Made by a program: the position numbers and the translations under genes. Below the pieces are notes generated by a model, which worked only from the letters and a program-made list of their open reading frames with translations, made no database searches and was not told the DNA's origin. 64,000 bases of DNA from Siderastrea radians. Taxonomy: Eukaryota > Cnidaria > Anthozoa > Scleractinia > Rhizangiidae. Below, piece by piece: positions 55,501 to 64,000 of this stretch (positions within the stretch are counted from its first letter, which is position 1; each line of letters begins with the position of its first letter). The stretch lies in the NCBI GenBank assembly GCA_964017195.1, contig OZ024887.1:3771959-3835958 (forward strand). Reading direction: 5' to 3'.

Positions 55501-58500
55501 ATCATTTAGGAATAACCGCTTACTAACTGAAAGGAATTTAGTGCTAATTTGAGGAAAACGTGAAATTTAAAACGTGAAAATCCAAGATGGCGGATTAAAA
55601 AAGGTGTTTTCTCGCTATAAATTCACCATTCGCCATAAATTTCAAGTGTATGACATTGTTAATTAATTAAATAACTTAAACTTTTTAAAATCACCTGGCT
55701 TCATTTTCCTGCTTGTTAAATGAAGCAGATGAATTTAAAGAAGTTCAAGATGGCGGATCCAAGATGGCGGAGGCCAAAATGGCTTTTTTATTCCTAATAT
55801 GAAATTTATCTGCATAATTTCAAGACTTTCAAAACATATGCATTCAGAAATATATTATAGATGCCCTTTATACCCCAAAAAGTATTTTTACTCCTTCAGG
55901 TACAGTATTCAGTAGATTTACTGCTTTTACATCTAAGTGAAACATTTAGAAACAAATGGCGTCATAATGACGTCATATCACGTCACAGTGACATCACAGT
56001 ATCTGAAGTGATTATAATTAGCACGTACACTATGCTGTGCAAATTTGCTGGCCATAACGAAAGCGGTTTTAAAGTTACATGGGGGAGGGGGGAGGGGGGG
56101 GCTTTGCCTGGTCCCAGAAGGTCTGAATAGGGTTAATGGATGATTGATATTGCCAAAATGTCGTCGTCATGATGAATAGCTAATTAAAAGATATTCTAGA
56201 AATGGCCTGCAAACATGAGACAATCTAGTAAATTAAATTTTAGTTGTGTATTTTATATCTAATTCACTCGTTTTTCTTTTCATTGAACAGAGCAATCTCT
56301 TTAAAAGGAAGGTGAGTTATACGCTGTTTAAGTATTCATTAAAAATCTGCCACATCCCTGCTAATTAGACAATCGTATAAATTGTTGCCTTCTTGGTTTA
56401 CAAATTCACCAGAGAAAGAAACTATCATTTGCTCGTAACTACAAATAAGAAAAATTAAAGCAAGTAATTAACCTGCCGTGTTTAAAAGGAAATACCTCGA
56501 AACTTCAAGTGATTTAAACAAAGCATTCAAAAGTTGCAGCATTTACTGACGTTTGTTGTGCTGCCAATCTTGCCATACAGCCATATTAACACCTGCAAGT
56601 TCCACGTTTCTCCAAAAAAAATTCCATATTCAACAAATATTCTCATAATTGCGACAGTTATGTATACTTCAAGGCACATTTGCTTACCAATTTATGTTGT
56701 GTCAAGATCACATGAACGTATGCTAATAAGGCGATCAAGGAGTGCCCACCCAGACATCGCCTCACAATAACAGCACATTCACCAGGGACTAGTCATAGCT
56801 TATGAAATATTGCTGTATATATAATATAATTAACAATTCTGTCAACTCGCCTTCTTTTTTGCTATAATAATCGTAAACATATTCATTCTATATTCAGGCC
56901 CGCCGGATTAGGAATAGCCGTATCAATCAAGTTCAGGTCCTTCAATGCAGACCCGACTCTCCGATTCCAAAAGTTTTTACGAGGCTCAGAGAAACTTCTA
57001 AGTATGAGAATTGACAAACCAGGTACGATAAAAAAAAAAAGATGCGATAAATAAACATAGAGAGAGTAGTCGCAGTAGGACTGTGTTCGATACTAACACC
57101 CAGAACTCAACCTATGATTCCTACCTCCATTCCAATTGTTAACCGATTTGACTACTCGAACACTGATAAATATTTTATTAAGATATTCTTTATCTTTTTG
57201 AAACGTTGAGCGAATTGTATCCCTTCCTAAGCAAACACGCTGTTTGCCATCATATACGCCTAGTGTTAACTGCTTTGCCATTGGCAGTGGTTAGTCAATT
57301 TTTGTTCATCAGTCATAGTTACGAGTACTTAATCATCATCAAACAAAATCTGTTTGGTTTAAAGCAAAGGATCTGCAAAGAATGACGAAAAAGTACATTT
57401 TTGCTGAAACAGATGTTGAAAAAGGCAAAAAGGAACTTGTTCTTCAGGACACTTGCATACTTTCTTAACTTCCTCCAAATTTGCCTTTAACAAGGAAATA
57501 CAGCTGCGTTTGCCATGTCGTTAACTGTTTAAGTGGGGTCAAAACTGCTTCTCATTACTCTTGTTGACATTTGTGACAGAAGCTGTTGTCGTTCTCTTTT
57601 TTTTTTTTTGACTCTAAACAATTATGTTTTTCTTTTTTTCTACAGATAAAGTTGAAGGAAAAACAGGTAACTCGGTGTTATCATATTAACCTTGCCATGT
57701 CCACAAGAAAACCACGGTCAAAACATCAGCCCTCTTTCGTCCCCTCCCTCATATATCATTAACATACCAATCACGCATTCAGTGACCTTGAACAACCTAC
57801 TACGACGAAAATTACTAGAAGACGGTGCCCTACAGGCCAGTCTTAACTAGCAACCTAATTTTTAATAACAACAACTTTTGAAAAAAGTTGTCATTAAGTT
57901 TAAGTCGTTGACGGAGAGAGTGAAACATTTAAAATCATAGCTGAAAAACCTGCAGCCTTCATTAAGAACCATATAAAATATAGCAAATTTACTATACTCG
58001 ATTATAACGATATATATCTGTAGCTTGAACTTGGCTCAAACAGTTTTATGTTTCCTTTGATGTTTCCTCTGACCGTTAGAGTTATAGAGGTGCTACTGTA
58101 GTCATGGTAATGATTTGACGATAGAGTTATCTATTGAGCCCGATACCAGGCTGATGCTCACGCTTCCTGCAATGGAAGCAAAGGATGCAGGTAGGCCAAT
58201 CCCCACTCTAATTAGAACTGGGATTTTCAAAGGTTAGGTCAACTTATCCTAATGTATGAAGGAATCTCATACGTGATCTGCGGATGAAATAATGAAATGA
58301 TTAAGACCATCGTAGTTAAAGATATCAACTTAATCAGTCGACAAAAAAACAACTTAAAAAAAGTCAGGTTTGAAGTCGAACCCGTGATCTCTGCGATACC
58401 GGTGCAGTGGTCATCGCAGAGGTGATGGGTTCGAATCCCGTTCAAGCCTGATTTTCGTCAGGTTGGGTATTAATCGACTGCTTAAATTGATATCAGTTTT

Positions 58501-59743
58501 CAACTGCGATGATCGTCATCAGTTCATTTTTTGAATGTATTAATGATGATATTAAAAGTTGTGTTTCCTATTTTCTCCTGAAGGTAAAGCAGGGAACTAC
58601 TGCTACAACGCATGTAATCATAAGCATACATGCACGGCATTGTATCAGCAGCCTTCACCCTACGGTTATTACCCAGGATATCCTGCGCCCGCTCCTCCGC
58701 CATACTCTCCCCAGTCTTACTCTGTATCCTACCCAGGGACTGTTCAAACAGTCACAACAACAACTGATCCCTATCCGTCTACGTGTCCAATGTCCTGCAG
58801 CCAATACCCAACCCTGGACTGCTACATGCAGTGCAATGATGACTGTTGTGAGAACAGAGAAGGAAAGAGGAAGTGGAAGCCAAACCGTATGAGTGCCGTG
58901 AAAAATCTTAAAGAGAGCTTTGGAAAACTTGGTCAACAAATTGACAAAGTGAGAAAGCGGCCGAAGCATGAGCCTGGCAATGTGCCGCATTATAATACTA
59001 CGACAAACGAAGAAGGAAAAAATATCGAGAATGCTTTTGAAAATATCGAAACAAATATCAAAAATCTAGGAGTTGGTTTCAAGGAAAAGGAACAGCCCAA
59101 ACATCTCAGCCATCTTGATAAACTGAACGATGGTTCTGATACATATCAATTTTACACCATTACCTTAAACAACACTGAACCATCGAGTTTGCATGAGACT
59201 AATAACAGCGATGGTTACGACAGCGAAACTGAGAAAAATGCTCATGAGATGATTGACGATGACCAGGAACCCAGAAACTCAGATGAGTCTTTCAATAGCT
59301 CAAAAGACGACTTCAGCACTACCAAGGATATCAAGGAGTTTGATCAAGGAGAAAACAAAGAAACTCACAATAATGGCACAGAGCCGGGTGATGGCCAACT
59401 TGGAACTAACAGTTTGGTAAATGACGAACCCATTCTACACGCCCAAGAACCCATTTTACAAGAAGAAGAGGACGCCATAGATGACAGAAATGGTGCAATT
59501 GACGAACCAGTTGATGGCACTTCTGAACCTGGAGCAGATGACTCTGCACACAGCAACGAAGACGAGGACGAGGATGAAACGTCTGAAAGACCTGAAACTG
59601 ATTCAAGTGAGCAAGTGATAAACAGTTTGGATGATTCTTCCACAGAACCATCTGATGTGCTGTTGGATGGAGAAGGAATTGAGGATGTTGGTAAATTTGG
59701 CAGGAAAAGAGACATGGTTCTAAGAAAGAACAACTCGTCTTGA
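49478..59743 (+). CDS. Gene C: NOWA-like protein (CAP-CTLD-SEA-CRD-acidic tail)
   Basis: Eleven exons join in frame: 49478-49535, 50364-50789, 51136-51159, 52997-53191, 53626-53826, 54119-54231, 55016-55089, 56291-56311, 56898-57022, 57646-57666, 58584-59743; 2418 nt, about 805 residues. Signal peptide (MNLLLILVLVTDLVVTG) 1-17, CAP 20-161, linker 162-169, CTLD 170-301, SEA 302-412, proline-rich CRD region 420-508, Asp/Glu-rich tail 509-805. The domain order is that of Hydra NOWA apart from the SEA module and tail, and matches the 3' half of gene B with the same intron phases, so B and C are paralogs. Inferred role: secreted, disulfide-crosslinking structural protein, plausibly of nematocysts. 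ATG chosen because it opens a signal sequence; an earlier ATG at 49470 hits an immediate stop. AATAAA follows the stop by 18 nt. Confidence 0.85.
49804..50300. repeat. Local duplications in gene C intron 1
   Basis: The unit ttttccaacggtgctgggtg occurs at about 49807, 49863 and, altered, 50125. A second unit containing ttaaattttagtgcaaag occurs at about 50050 and 50242, roughly 190 bp apart. Non-coding tandem duplications. Confidence 0.7.
50364..50789 (+). CDS. Gene C exon 2: CAP/SCP domain
   Basis: Single phase-1 exon. Landmarks: LTYINVFRHLHTAGPL, VIQKSAQNAAQTFME, IYRYSANFCTY, CVVSWYASMKYFAWCQPK, LPFVNMIWKASTKAGVGIAK and GTYYVVVYIALQD. The alignment to gene B is clear (WYxxMKxFxW, PFxxMxWKxxxxAGVG). 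The metal-site His is Pro, TQ is VN and the GEN motif is missing, a degenerate CAP fold as in gene B. Confidence 0.85.
51136..51159 (+). CDS. Gene C exon 3: 24-nt linker exon
   Basis: Phase 1-1, encodes VVMEASPK; the same size, phase and position as gene B exon 15. Confidence 0.75.
51240..52856. repeat. 1.6-kb imperfect palindrome filling gene C intron 3
   Basis: Left arm about 51240-51862, right arm about 52262-52856. Matching pairs include aagcgttaaccgatt (51247) with aatcggttaacgctt (52835), gcaaatgaagaaca (51702) with tgttcttcatttgc (52388), and agacttcacgatttgctgtg region (51449) with gaaaaccttgaagtcttgga (52605). The roughly 400-bp loop holds a minus-strand frame (51848-52174, about 108 codons, begins MSNVSILGIYLPLGNLGV) with no recognised domain. 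The palindrome takes up most of the intron between exons 3 and 4. Confidence 0.85.
52997..53826 (+). CDS. Gene C exons 4-5: C-type lectin domain, divergent
   Basis: Exons 52997-53191 and 53626-53826. Opens AKCPTGYSRYGTSCFKYE; helix 1 VTWDEAVIRCARENATLASI; then TWIGLHDSLHEGRFKWFDG, VPVHANGGHLENC and GCWEDRRCDEKIPFTCRIPV. Core cysteines are present, with extra Cys in the loop (GVCVP). The EPN triplet is absent and WND is WED, so classical calcium-sugar binding is doubtful. The internal intron lies inside the WIGL motif, eight codons 3' of its place in gene B. Confidence 0.92.
54119..57022 (+). CDS. Gene C exons 6-9: SEA-like domain
   Basis: Exons 54119-54231, 55016-55089, 56291-56311 and 56898-57022; phases 1-0, 0-2, 2-2 and 2-1. 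Reads TYRTEILFKKFRWRPNYKDK, AYRDLINGIKVTFKEIFTRK, RKVKVKGVRAISLKGR, GLGIAVSIKFRSF and FLRGSEKLLSMRIDKP. The N-terminal strand, the Y-x2-L helix leading to F-x2-IF, and the later G-x-AV-x-I-x-F strand fit SEA. The outer phases equal those in gene B, with one extra 21-nt exon. The autoproteolytic G-S-V-V-V is replaced by GLGIAV. Confidence 0.68.
55223..56132. mobile_element. piggyBac-like MITE, copy 2
   Basis: Left end ttat-ccctgtttagacc, right end ggtctgaataggg-ttaa. Shares with copy 1 (4428-4978), in inverse orientation, the motifs ccatggcaacc / ggttgccatgg, aagatggcggatccaagatg and the terminal G-run. Larger than copy 1 by about 360 bp. Lies in the intron before the 21-nt exon. Confidence 0.7.
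57646..57666 (+). CDS. Gene C exon 10: 21-nt linker exon
   Basis: Follows tttctacag, phase 1-1, encodes DKVEGKT between the SEA and CRD regions. Confidence 0.7.
58240..58530. repeat. Head-to-head tRNA-SINE palindrome
   Basis: Two copies of one tRNA-derived unit in opposite orientation meet near 58405. The inner arms carry B-box-like gtcgaacccgtgatctctgc (complement) and gatgggttcgaatcccgttc. The outer arms share gatgaaataatgaaatgatt / its complement and agtcgac. A single fragment of the same family is at 24520-24610. Located in the last intron of gene C, ending about 50 bp before its acceptor. Confidence 0.65.
58584..59743 (+). CDS. Gene C exon 11: Pro-rich CRD region and acidic tail
   Basis: A partial CRD, YCYNACNHKHTC (three Cys, residues 426-436), leads into a 50-residue Pro/Tyr region (YYPGYPAPAPPPYSPQSY), then a full CRD, CPMSCSQYPTLDC then YMQCNDDCC (spacing C3C7C3C3CC, 487-508). 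A basic stretch (REGKRKWKPNRM) precedes about 280 residues rich in Asp, Glu, Ser and Asn, ending GRKRDMVLRKNNSS. CRD-polyproline-CRD is the minicollagen plan, here without Gly-X-Y repeats. Two acceptors 9 nt apart (after 58583 and 58592) are both in frame, so GKA may be optional. Confidence 0.85.
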
Positions 59744-59760
59744 AAAAAGTCATCATGATA

Positions 59761-59766
59761 AATAAA
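59761..59766 (+). terminator. Poly-A signal of gene C
   Basis: aataaa 18 nt after the stop codon; close to the stop, so the 3' UTR would be very short. Confidence 0.6.
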
Positions 59767-62378
59767 GCACGTTGATCATTGTATTCATACTTTAAAACGT
59801 GAGCTCTTGAGGTAATGCAAAAATGAAAATGTACAATGTTCATAGTCGGAGCACGCTGAGAATCACTGAGAATCATGAGAGTAACCGAGAAGGTATAATT
59901 TTTTGAACTGCGATTTTTTGCTAGATCTCGAGTGAAATGAAGGAAAATAATCTTACACGTGCCCCGCGTTTGTCTGTCTGTTTGTTTGTTTGTTTGTTTG
60001 TTTGTTTTTTAATGTGGCATACGTGAATAAAATAAGTCAGACCGTAGATTTTGCAGTTACTATTAAATGTGTTTTTTATACCAACATCTGTAGTTTATAT
60101 CTTTGAGTTGATTATAACAAAAGGTTGGGGTTCTAAAAGCCATTTAATGTTTTGAAACTGCAAGAATACCACCAAGAGAAGAGCGAAAAAAGATTAATAC
60201 TTGTCACTAAGAACAGGCATGTAGACTATTTTAAAGTTTTCGCTATTGCTACCGGTTTTTGAAGTGCGCTTTTCAGCACGATCGCAGATTTGGCTCTTTT
60301 GTTGTAGTGGCATTTTTACAGAAAGGCGTGATCTCTAACAAGTTAAAGTCATTTATGAACTTAGATCCAGTTAGAATAAACTCAGTGTTGGGGGATGCAG
60401 GGTTAACAAGTGGCGAAAAAGTCAAACGTTTGATTTAGGGTGGCGCGTGAGATACAGTAAAAAGTTTAGGTAAAAATCATTAGCGTCCCAGGGGGAAAGT
60501 GTTGTGGAGGCCTGGGCCCTCAAAACTTTTACCTTAGAAATCAGGGCCTGAAGCCGTTCTTTACTCGGAACCCAGCGAAAATTATTTTTCTGGATATAAG
60601 GAGCTGTGGGGTAAAGAAAAAGATCCCCAGTTTTTATGCCTTAAAGCTCTGGAGCCTGCAATTTTTAGGCTGGAGCGTTGAACCCCTTTGGGACCCTGAA
60701 TTGTACGAATCTCTCGTAAGCAGCCCTCTTAAATGTCCAAAAGTGATCACTGAGGAGTGGTGGTCGCTTTCGAGATGTCTTAGGAATGATGATTTACACG
60801 TAATCAAAACTTGGCCTCAAAAAGGAGGTTTTCGCTTAATTCCACATGTCATGCCCACTGGTGTACGCGATCTTCTATCGGTAGTTTCGTTGTTTTCCTG
60901 AAGTTTTCAGTGAAATCTTGTCGGACAAATGTTTAACCGTAGGTATAAATGGTCCAACGATTTTTGTTTGAGGCATCAGTGTTTTTGAAATATAAATTGT
61001 AAAATAAACGTGTGGAATTACAGGTTTCTTAAAAACAAATCCCATTTAAAACAAACAACGTTTTTTAGATCATGAATATATTAACCTAGTTCAAAAACAG
61101 AGGAAACAAATGGAAACACCACACTAACATTTTCAACGTTGGTGAGTACATATTTTTACTTCTTGGTTGTTATTTTCTAATTATAAACGAGCGGTATTGA
61201 TATCTTACGGTAGGATAACGCACGGATAGTGAACACTAGGATATTTTTTTGGTGTGTGGAAAACTTTGTTTAAATTCCCGCAAAAATTACTTCATAACTT
61301 GGAAATGATCTCACCACTTTGGAACGTTTCAACGGTCATTCCACTTAAAATACTTTGTGTTGACTTTGAACCTGAATTTATCAGAAAATCCTAAAATGAT
61401 AGCAGAAAGAGGCTAAAAATCAAACATGTAGCTTTAGTTTGTACCGTGAATTTGAAGTCAACACAATTTACAATGTGCGTCGACTCCTACAATTATTTGG
61501 AATAGGTAGTTTTCTCGTCTTTTTTATGGAATGAATAAATTTTCCACTTCACTGACAAAAGTCGTAAAACTTTCCTTGATTCAATAACACTAGCCATGAA
61601 TCCGAAAAACGAATTGATCGAGTGGGACCCATGTCACTGCTTTTAACAGAACAGTCAACAGAATCGAAGATAATCCCCTTCCTTGGTTTGCAGCTTCAGC
61701 AAAAAAACGTAACTTGACGATTCAATTCCGATATTTACTATCTATGTTAGAGAATTAAAAGTAGTAAGTACAAAGTTCACAAGACTGTATTGTTATTCAA
61801 GTAGAAACTTCTTTTATAAGAATCTTTACACTTGACACCAGCACTGAGAATCTTTGATACCAGTGCTATGTTACAAAACAATTTTTTTTTGTTTCGTACG
61901 TCCATAATCATTTTAACCAACAGAATACAGTCTTCCTCTGGAACGAAAGCCCAACATTTCCACAAAATCGTGCTGTGTAACAAGCACAACCATTTTCCCG
62001 CAACAGGTCGTAATGATCTTTTTCTCAGTTTCATCTGACCTTCTGCTCGTCTTGAGGGACTGAAGAGAAAGATCAAAGTAGGCTACTCGCATGAACGAGA
62101 GGCTCACATGACTAAACGTATTGTCAGAGTGTAAAATTCGAAACTTGGCATTGTGTTTCGAAAATGAAAAATTGACTGCAATTTGGCTGTGATTCGTTAT
62201 GTATATCCTGACTGAGGCCTGAAGTCGGTTTCCTGGGTAACCTCGCTTGGCCTAGATAAATAGAGTAGGAAGCTAGTTTGCAACTATCAACTTTAGAGTA
62301 AGATGTTTGCAAAGTCTAACTGGCAACAGTGATGAAAAGGAAAGTTTTATATGAATTTTCACTTTCTTTCAGAGTGCT
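59767..62378. other. Intergenic region between genes C and vWA
   Basis: Contains (tttg)n at about 59970-60008. No exon recognised. Frames at 60701-60901 and 61777-62107 lack motifs. An acceptor-like actttctttcag ends at 62372, 6 nt before the vWA gene ATG. Confidence 0.4.
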
Positions 62379-63422
62379 ATGGAGTCAGTACACTTGCTGC
62401 TTATTTTGCAGCTAGTCATTGTATTTATTTGTTGTCAAATGAGCGATGGTAAGTTAAAAAAAAAAACAATAATTACTCAGGTGGAGAGTTGTTTACGCTT
62501 AACTGACTGATTGACAACTTAAGTCTTAAACCAGCCGGAATTTTTGCTTGCAGCCCAGTTCAGTCCCAAGCCTTAAACTAAGACTAGCAAAGAATACTTT
62601 CCCGCTCATCTTTCAGATTAGATGTCATGTGTGTCTTATCAAATGACGTGAACATTACTTTTTTCATGCTCTCAATGAGTAGCCCGTAGTTACAGAAAAC
62701 TTATCAAGAAAAGCGGCTCAAATTCGCTAACAATCGGATATTGATATATTTCAGCGTTTTGGACCATTCAAGGTCAAAATTCGTTTTTTTCTTAATCCCA
62801 CTTTTGCGCTATCTTATTTTATATTATACTCACACTTGAATCGTAGGTGCCTTGTGCAAACGTCCAGTTGATATCGCCTTTGCAATAGACGCTTCAGGCA
62901 GTGTTGGTAGCTGGGGATACTACCAAGAAAAAGACTTCGTACGAAAGGTCGTACGCGAGTTTGGAATCTCGCGATCAGGGACACACGCAGCAGTCATAGT
63001 ATACAGCACAAGTGCGCGTGTGGTAATACCATTCCCTAGATACTATACCTACCCAAGATTTTACTATGCTGTGGGGCGTCTTCCCTACATAAGAGGAGTA
63101 ACAAGGATAGACTTGGCGCTTAAAGTGGCAGCAGAGGACGTGTTTCTTACAAAAAGGGGATCTCGGAAAAATGTACCCAAGATATTGATAGTGATGACGG
63201 ATGGATTTCAAACACGTACCTCGGATTCAGTTCCCCTTGACAAGGCAGTACTGCCTTTACGAGCTAAAGGAGTACAAGTGTACGCTCTGGCTATAGGGCG
63301 TTACACGAGAGATTATGAATTGAGGTTGATCGTTGGGAAGAAAGGAGATATTTTTCGAGCCAACACCTTCTCTGGCCTTAGGAATGTAATAAGACGCCTA
63401 GCCACAAGGGCATGTACAAACG
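62379..63422 (+). CDS. Secreted von Willebrand factor A domain gene (3' end beyond exon 2 not found)
   Basis: Exon 1 (62379-62448) encodes a signal sequence, MESVHLLLILQLVIVFICC, ending phase 1 at gtaagt. Exon 2 (62847-63422) encodes a full vWA domain. Its metal-ion-dependent adhesion site is intact: DASGS in VDIAFAIDASGSVGSWGY, Thr in GVTRIDLAL and Asp in IVMTDGFQ. It ends LATRACTN before gtgagt in phase 1, so further exons are expected. None is recognised to 64000. vWA domains bind proteins or collagen through a divalent cation; here a matrix or wall protein is likely. Same strand and same exon-1 layout as genes B and C. Confidence 0.88.
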
Positions 63423-64000
63423 GTGAGTGAGTACTTTGCAGAGCAAAACAAAACAACATTATGATTAGCTAAAATGTGAAGACCCCAAAAACGTCTTTGT
63501 TATGGTTTTGCTAGTGATTTTGGCCTTCACAATAAATCTTAAAATGTTTGATAAAGAAACCAGTATAGCAGCATTTCCGTGAAGTTGTTTAAGCGCAAAT
63601 TTTGAAGTCAAGACAGAATATTTTGGCCTCTGTACGCTTCCAAAAGCTCCACTACAGTTAAAAAATGCAAAGTATAATAACCAGTCACCTTGAATAACTA
63701 TAAATTGTATGCTTCGATTTGACACAAAAGAAGTCGAATCGCTATGTTAAATTACTGGAGAGCAATTTTGCTAGATTCTCGCCTAGCGACCATGCAGTTC
63801 TCCGAGGTACCCGTGGACTCTAGGTAAGAGATCGAGAGAACCAAATCTATCAGCCTTCGACCTGAGGGTACTTTTACTAACGTTTTGCGTACCAGGACTA
63901 AAGTTGAACACACAGTATTAGTATTATATAACTTGCTCTTTTCCTGGCGATGTCACATAAGATGATTGAGGAGCTGACATGCGTGTTCCTCGGTATATCG
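63423..64000. other. vWA gene intron or flank
   Basis: No further exon seen. ttctccgaggtacccgtgga near 63792 lies between acceptor- and donor-like bases but ends in an in-frame stop, and reads as repeat. Confidence 0.4.

Noticed and set aside
58655..58990. Minus-strand protein opposite the gene C CRD exon
   Set aside because: Antisense shadow; the plus frame has CRD motifs and splice support.
63792..63818. Third exon of the vWA gene
   Set aside because: Flanked by cag and gtaag but contains an in-frame stop in the required phase and resembles a dispersed repeat.

Overview
This is a window of nuclear DNA from an animal, most probably an anthozoan cnidarian such as a stony coral. Genes are split into short exons joined by GT-AG introns, most introns are phase 1, and the intervening DNA is AT-rich and full of MITEs, tRNA-derived SINEs and decayed retroelements. 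Proteins end in cysteine motifs of the nematocyst minicollagen type. No species is claimed. All gene models come from reading splice sites, phases and domain motifs by eye, with no transcript or homology search.

The main content is a same-strand (+) cluster of multidomain secreted genes whose core order is CAP/SCP domain, C-type lectin domain (CTLD), SEA-like domain, minicollagen-like cysteine-rich domains (CRDs). The core resembles the Hydra nematocyst outer wall antigen NOWA (SCP, CTLD, repeated CRDs). Copy A (8353-11573) is a 5'-truncated, frameshifted relative. Copy B (14287-42914) is a 21-exon gene, about 1098 residues, with a long N-terminal extension: signal peptide, PLAT, laminin-G/concanavalin-like fold, EGF and Thr/Ala-rich mucin stretch before the CAP-CTLD-SEA-CRD core. 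Copy C (49478-59743) is an 11-exon gene, about 805 residues: signal peptide, CAP, CTLD, SEA, proline-rich CRD region and a long acidic tail. Between B and C lies a two-exon gene for a small acidic Asp/Tyr-rich secreted peptide (46284-47102), and a possible antisense coiled-coil gene (45004-45312, minus). At the right end a secreted von Willebrand A gene begins (62379-63422) and probably continues past the window.

Layout: 1-8300 is repeats (a 3.1-kb imperfect palindrome, a piggyBac-like MITE, a small MITE, a non-LTR reverse transcriptase remnant). 8.3-11.6 kb is copy A. 14.3-42.9 kb is gene B, whose PLAT intron carries a 5.8-kb palindrome and whose last intron carries a nearly complete Ty3/Gypsy-type LTR retrotransposon (37578-42331, antisense, target duplication cgaag). 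43-49.4 kb is mostly intergenic with the two small genes. 49.5-59.7 kb is gene C, with a palindrome filling one intron and a second piggyBac-like MITE in another. 59.8-64 kb is intergenic plus the vWA gene.

Inferred biology: the products are exported, domain-mosaic proteins of a disulfide-crosslinked extracellular structure, most plausibly the nematocyst capsule wall. CRDs would give covalent crosslinking, and CTLD, PLAT and LamG-like modules would give ligand, matrix or lipid contacts. The two CAP domains lack recognisable CAP-tetrad His and Glu residues, so they look structural.
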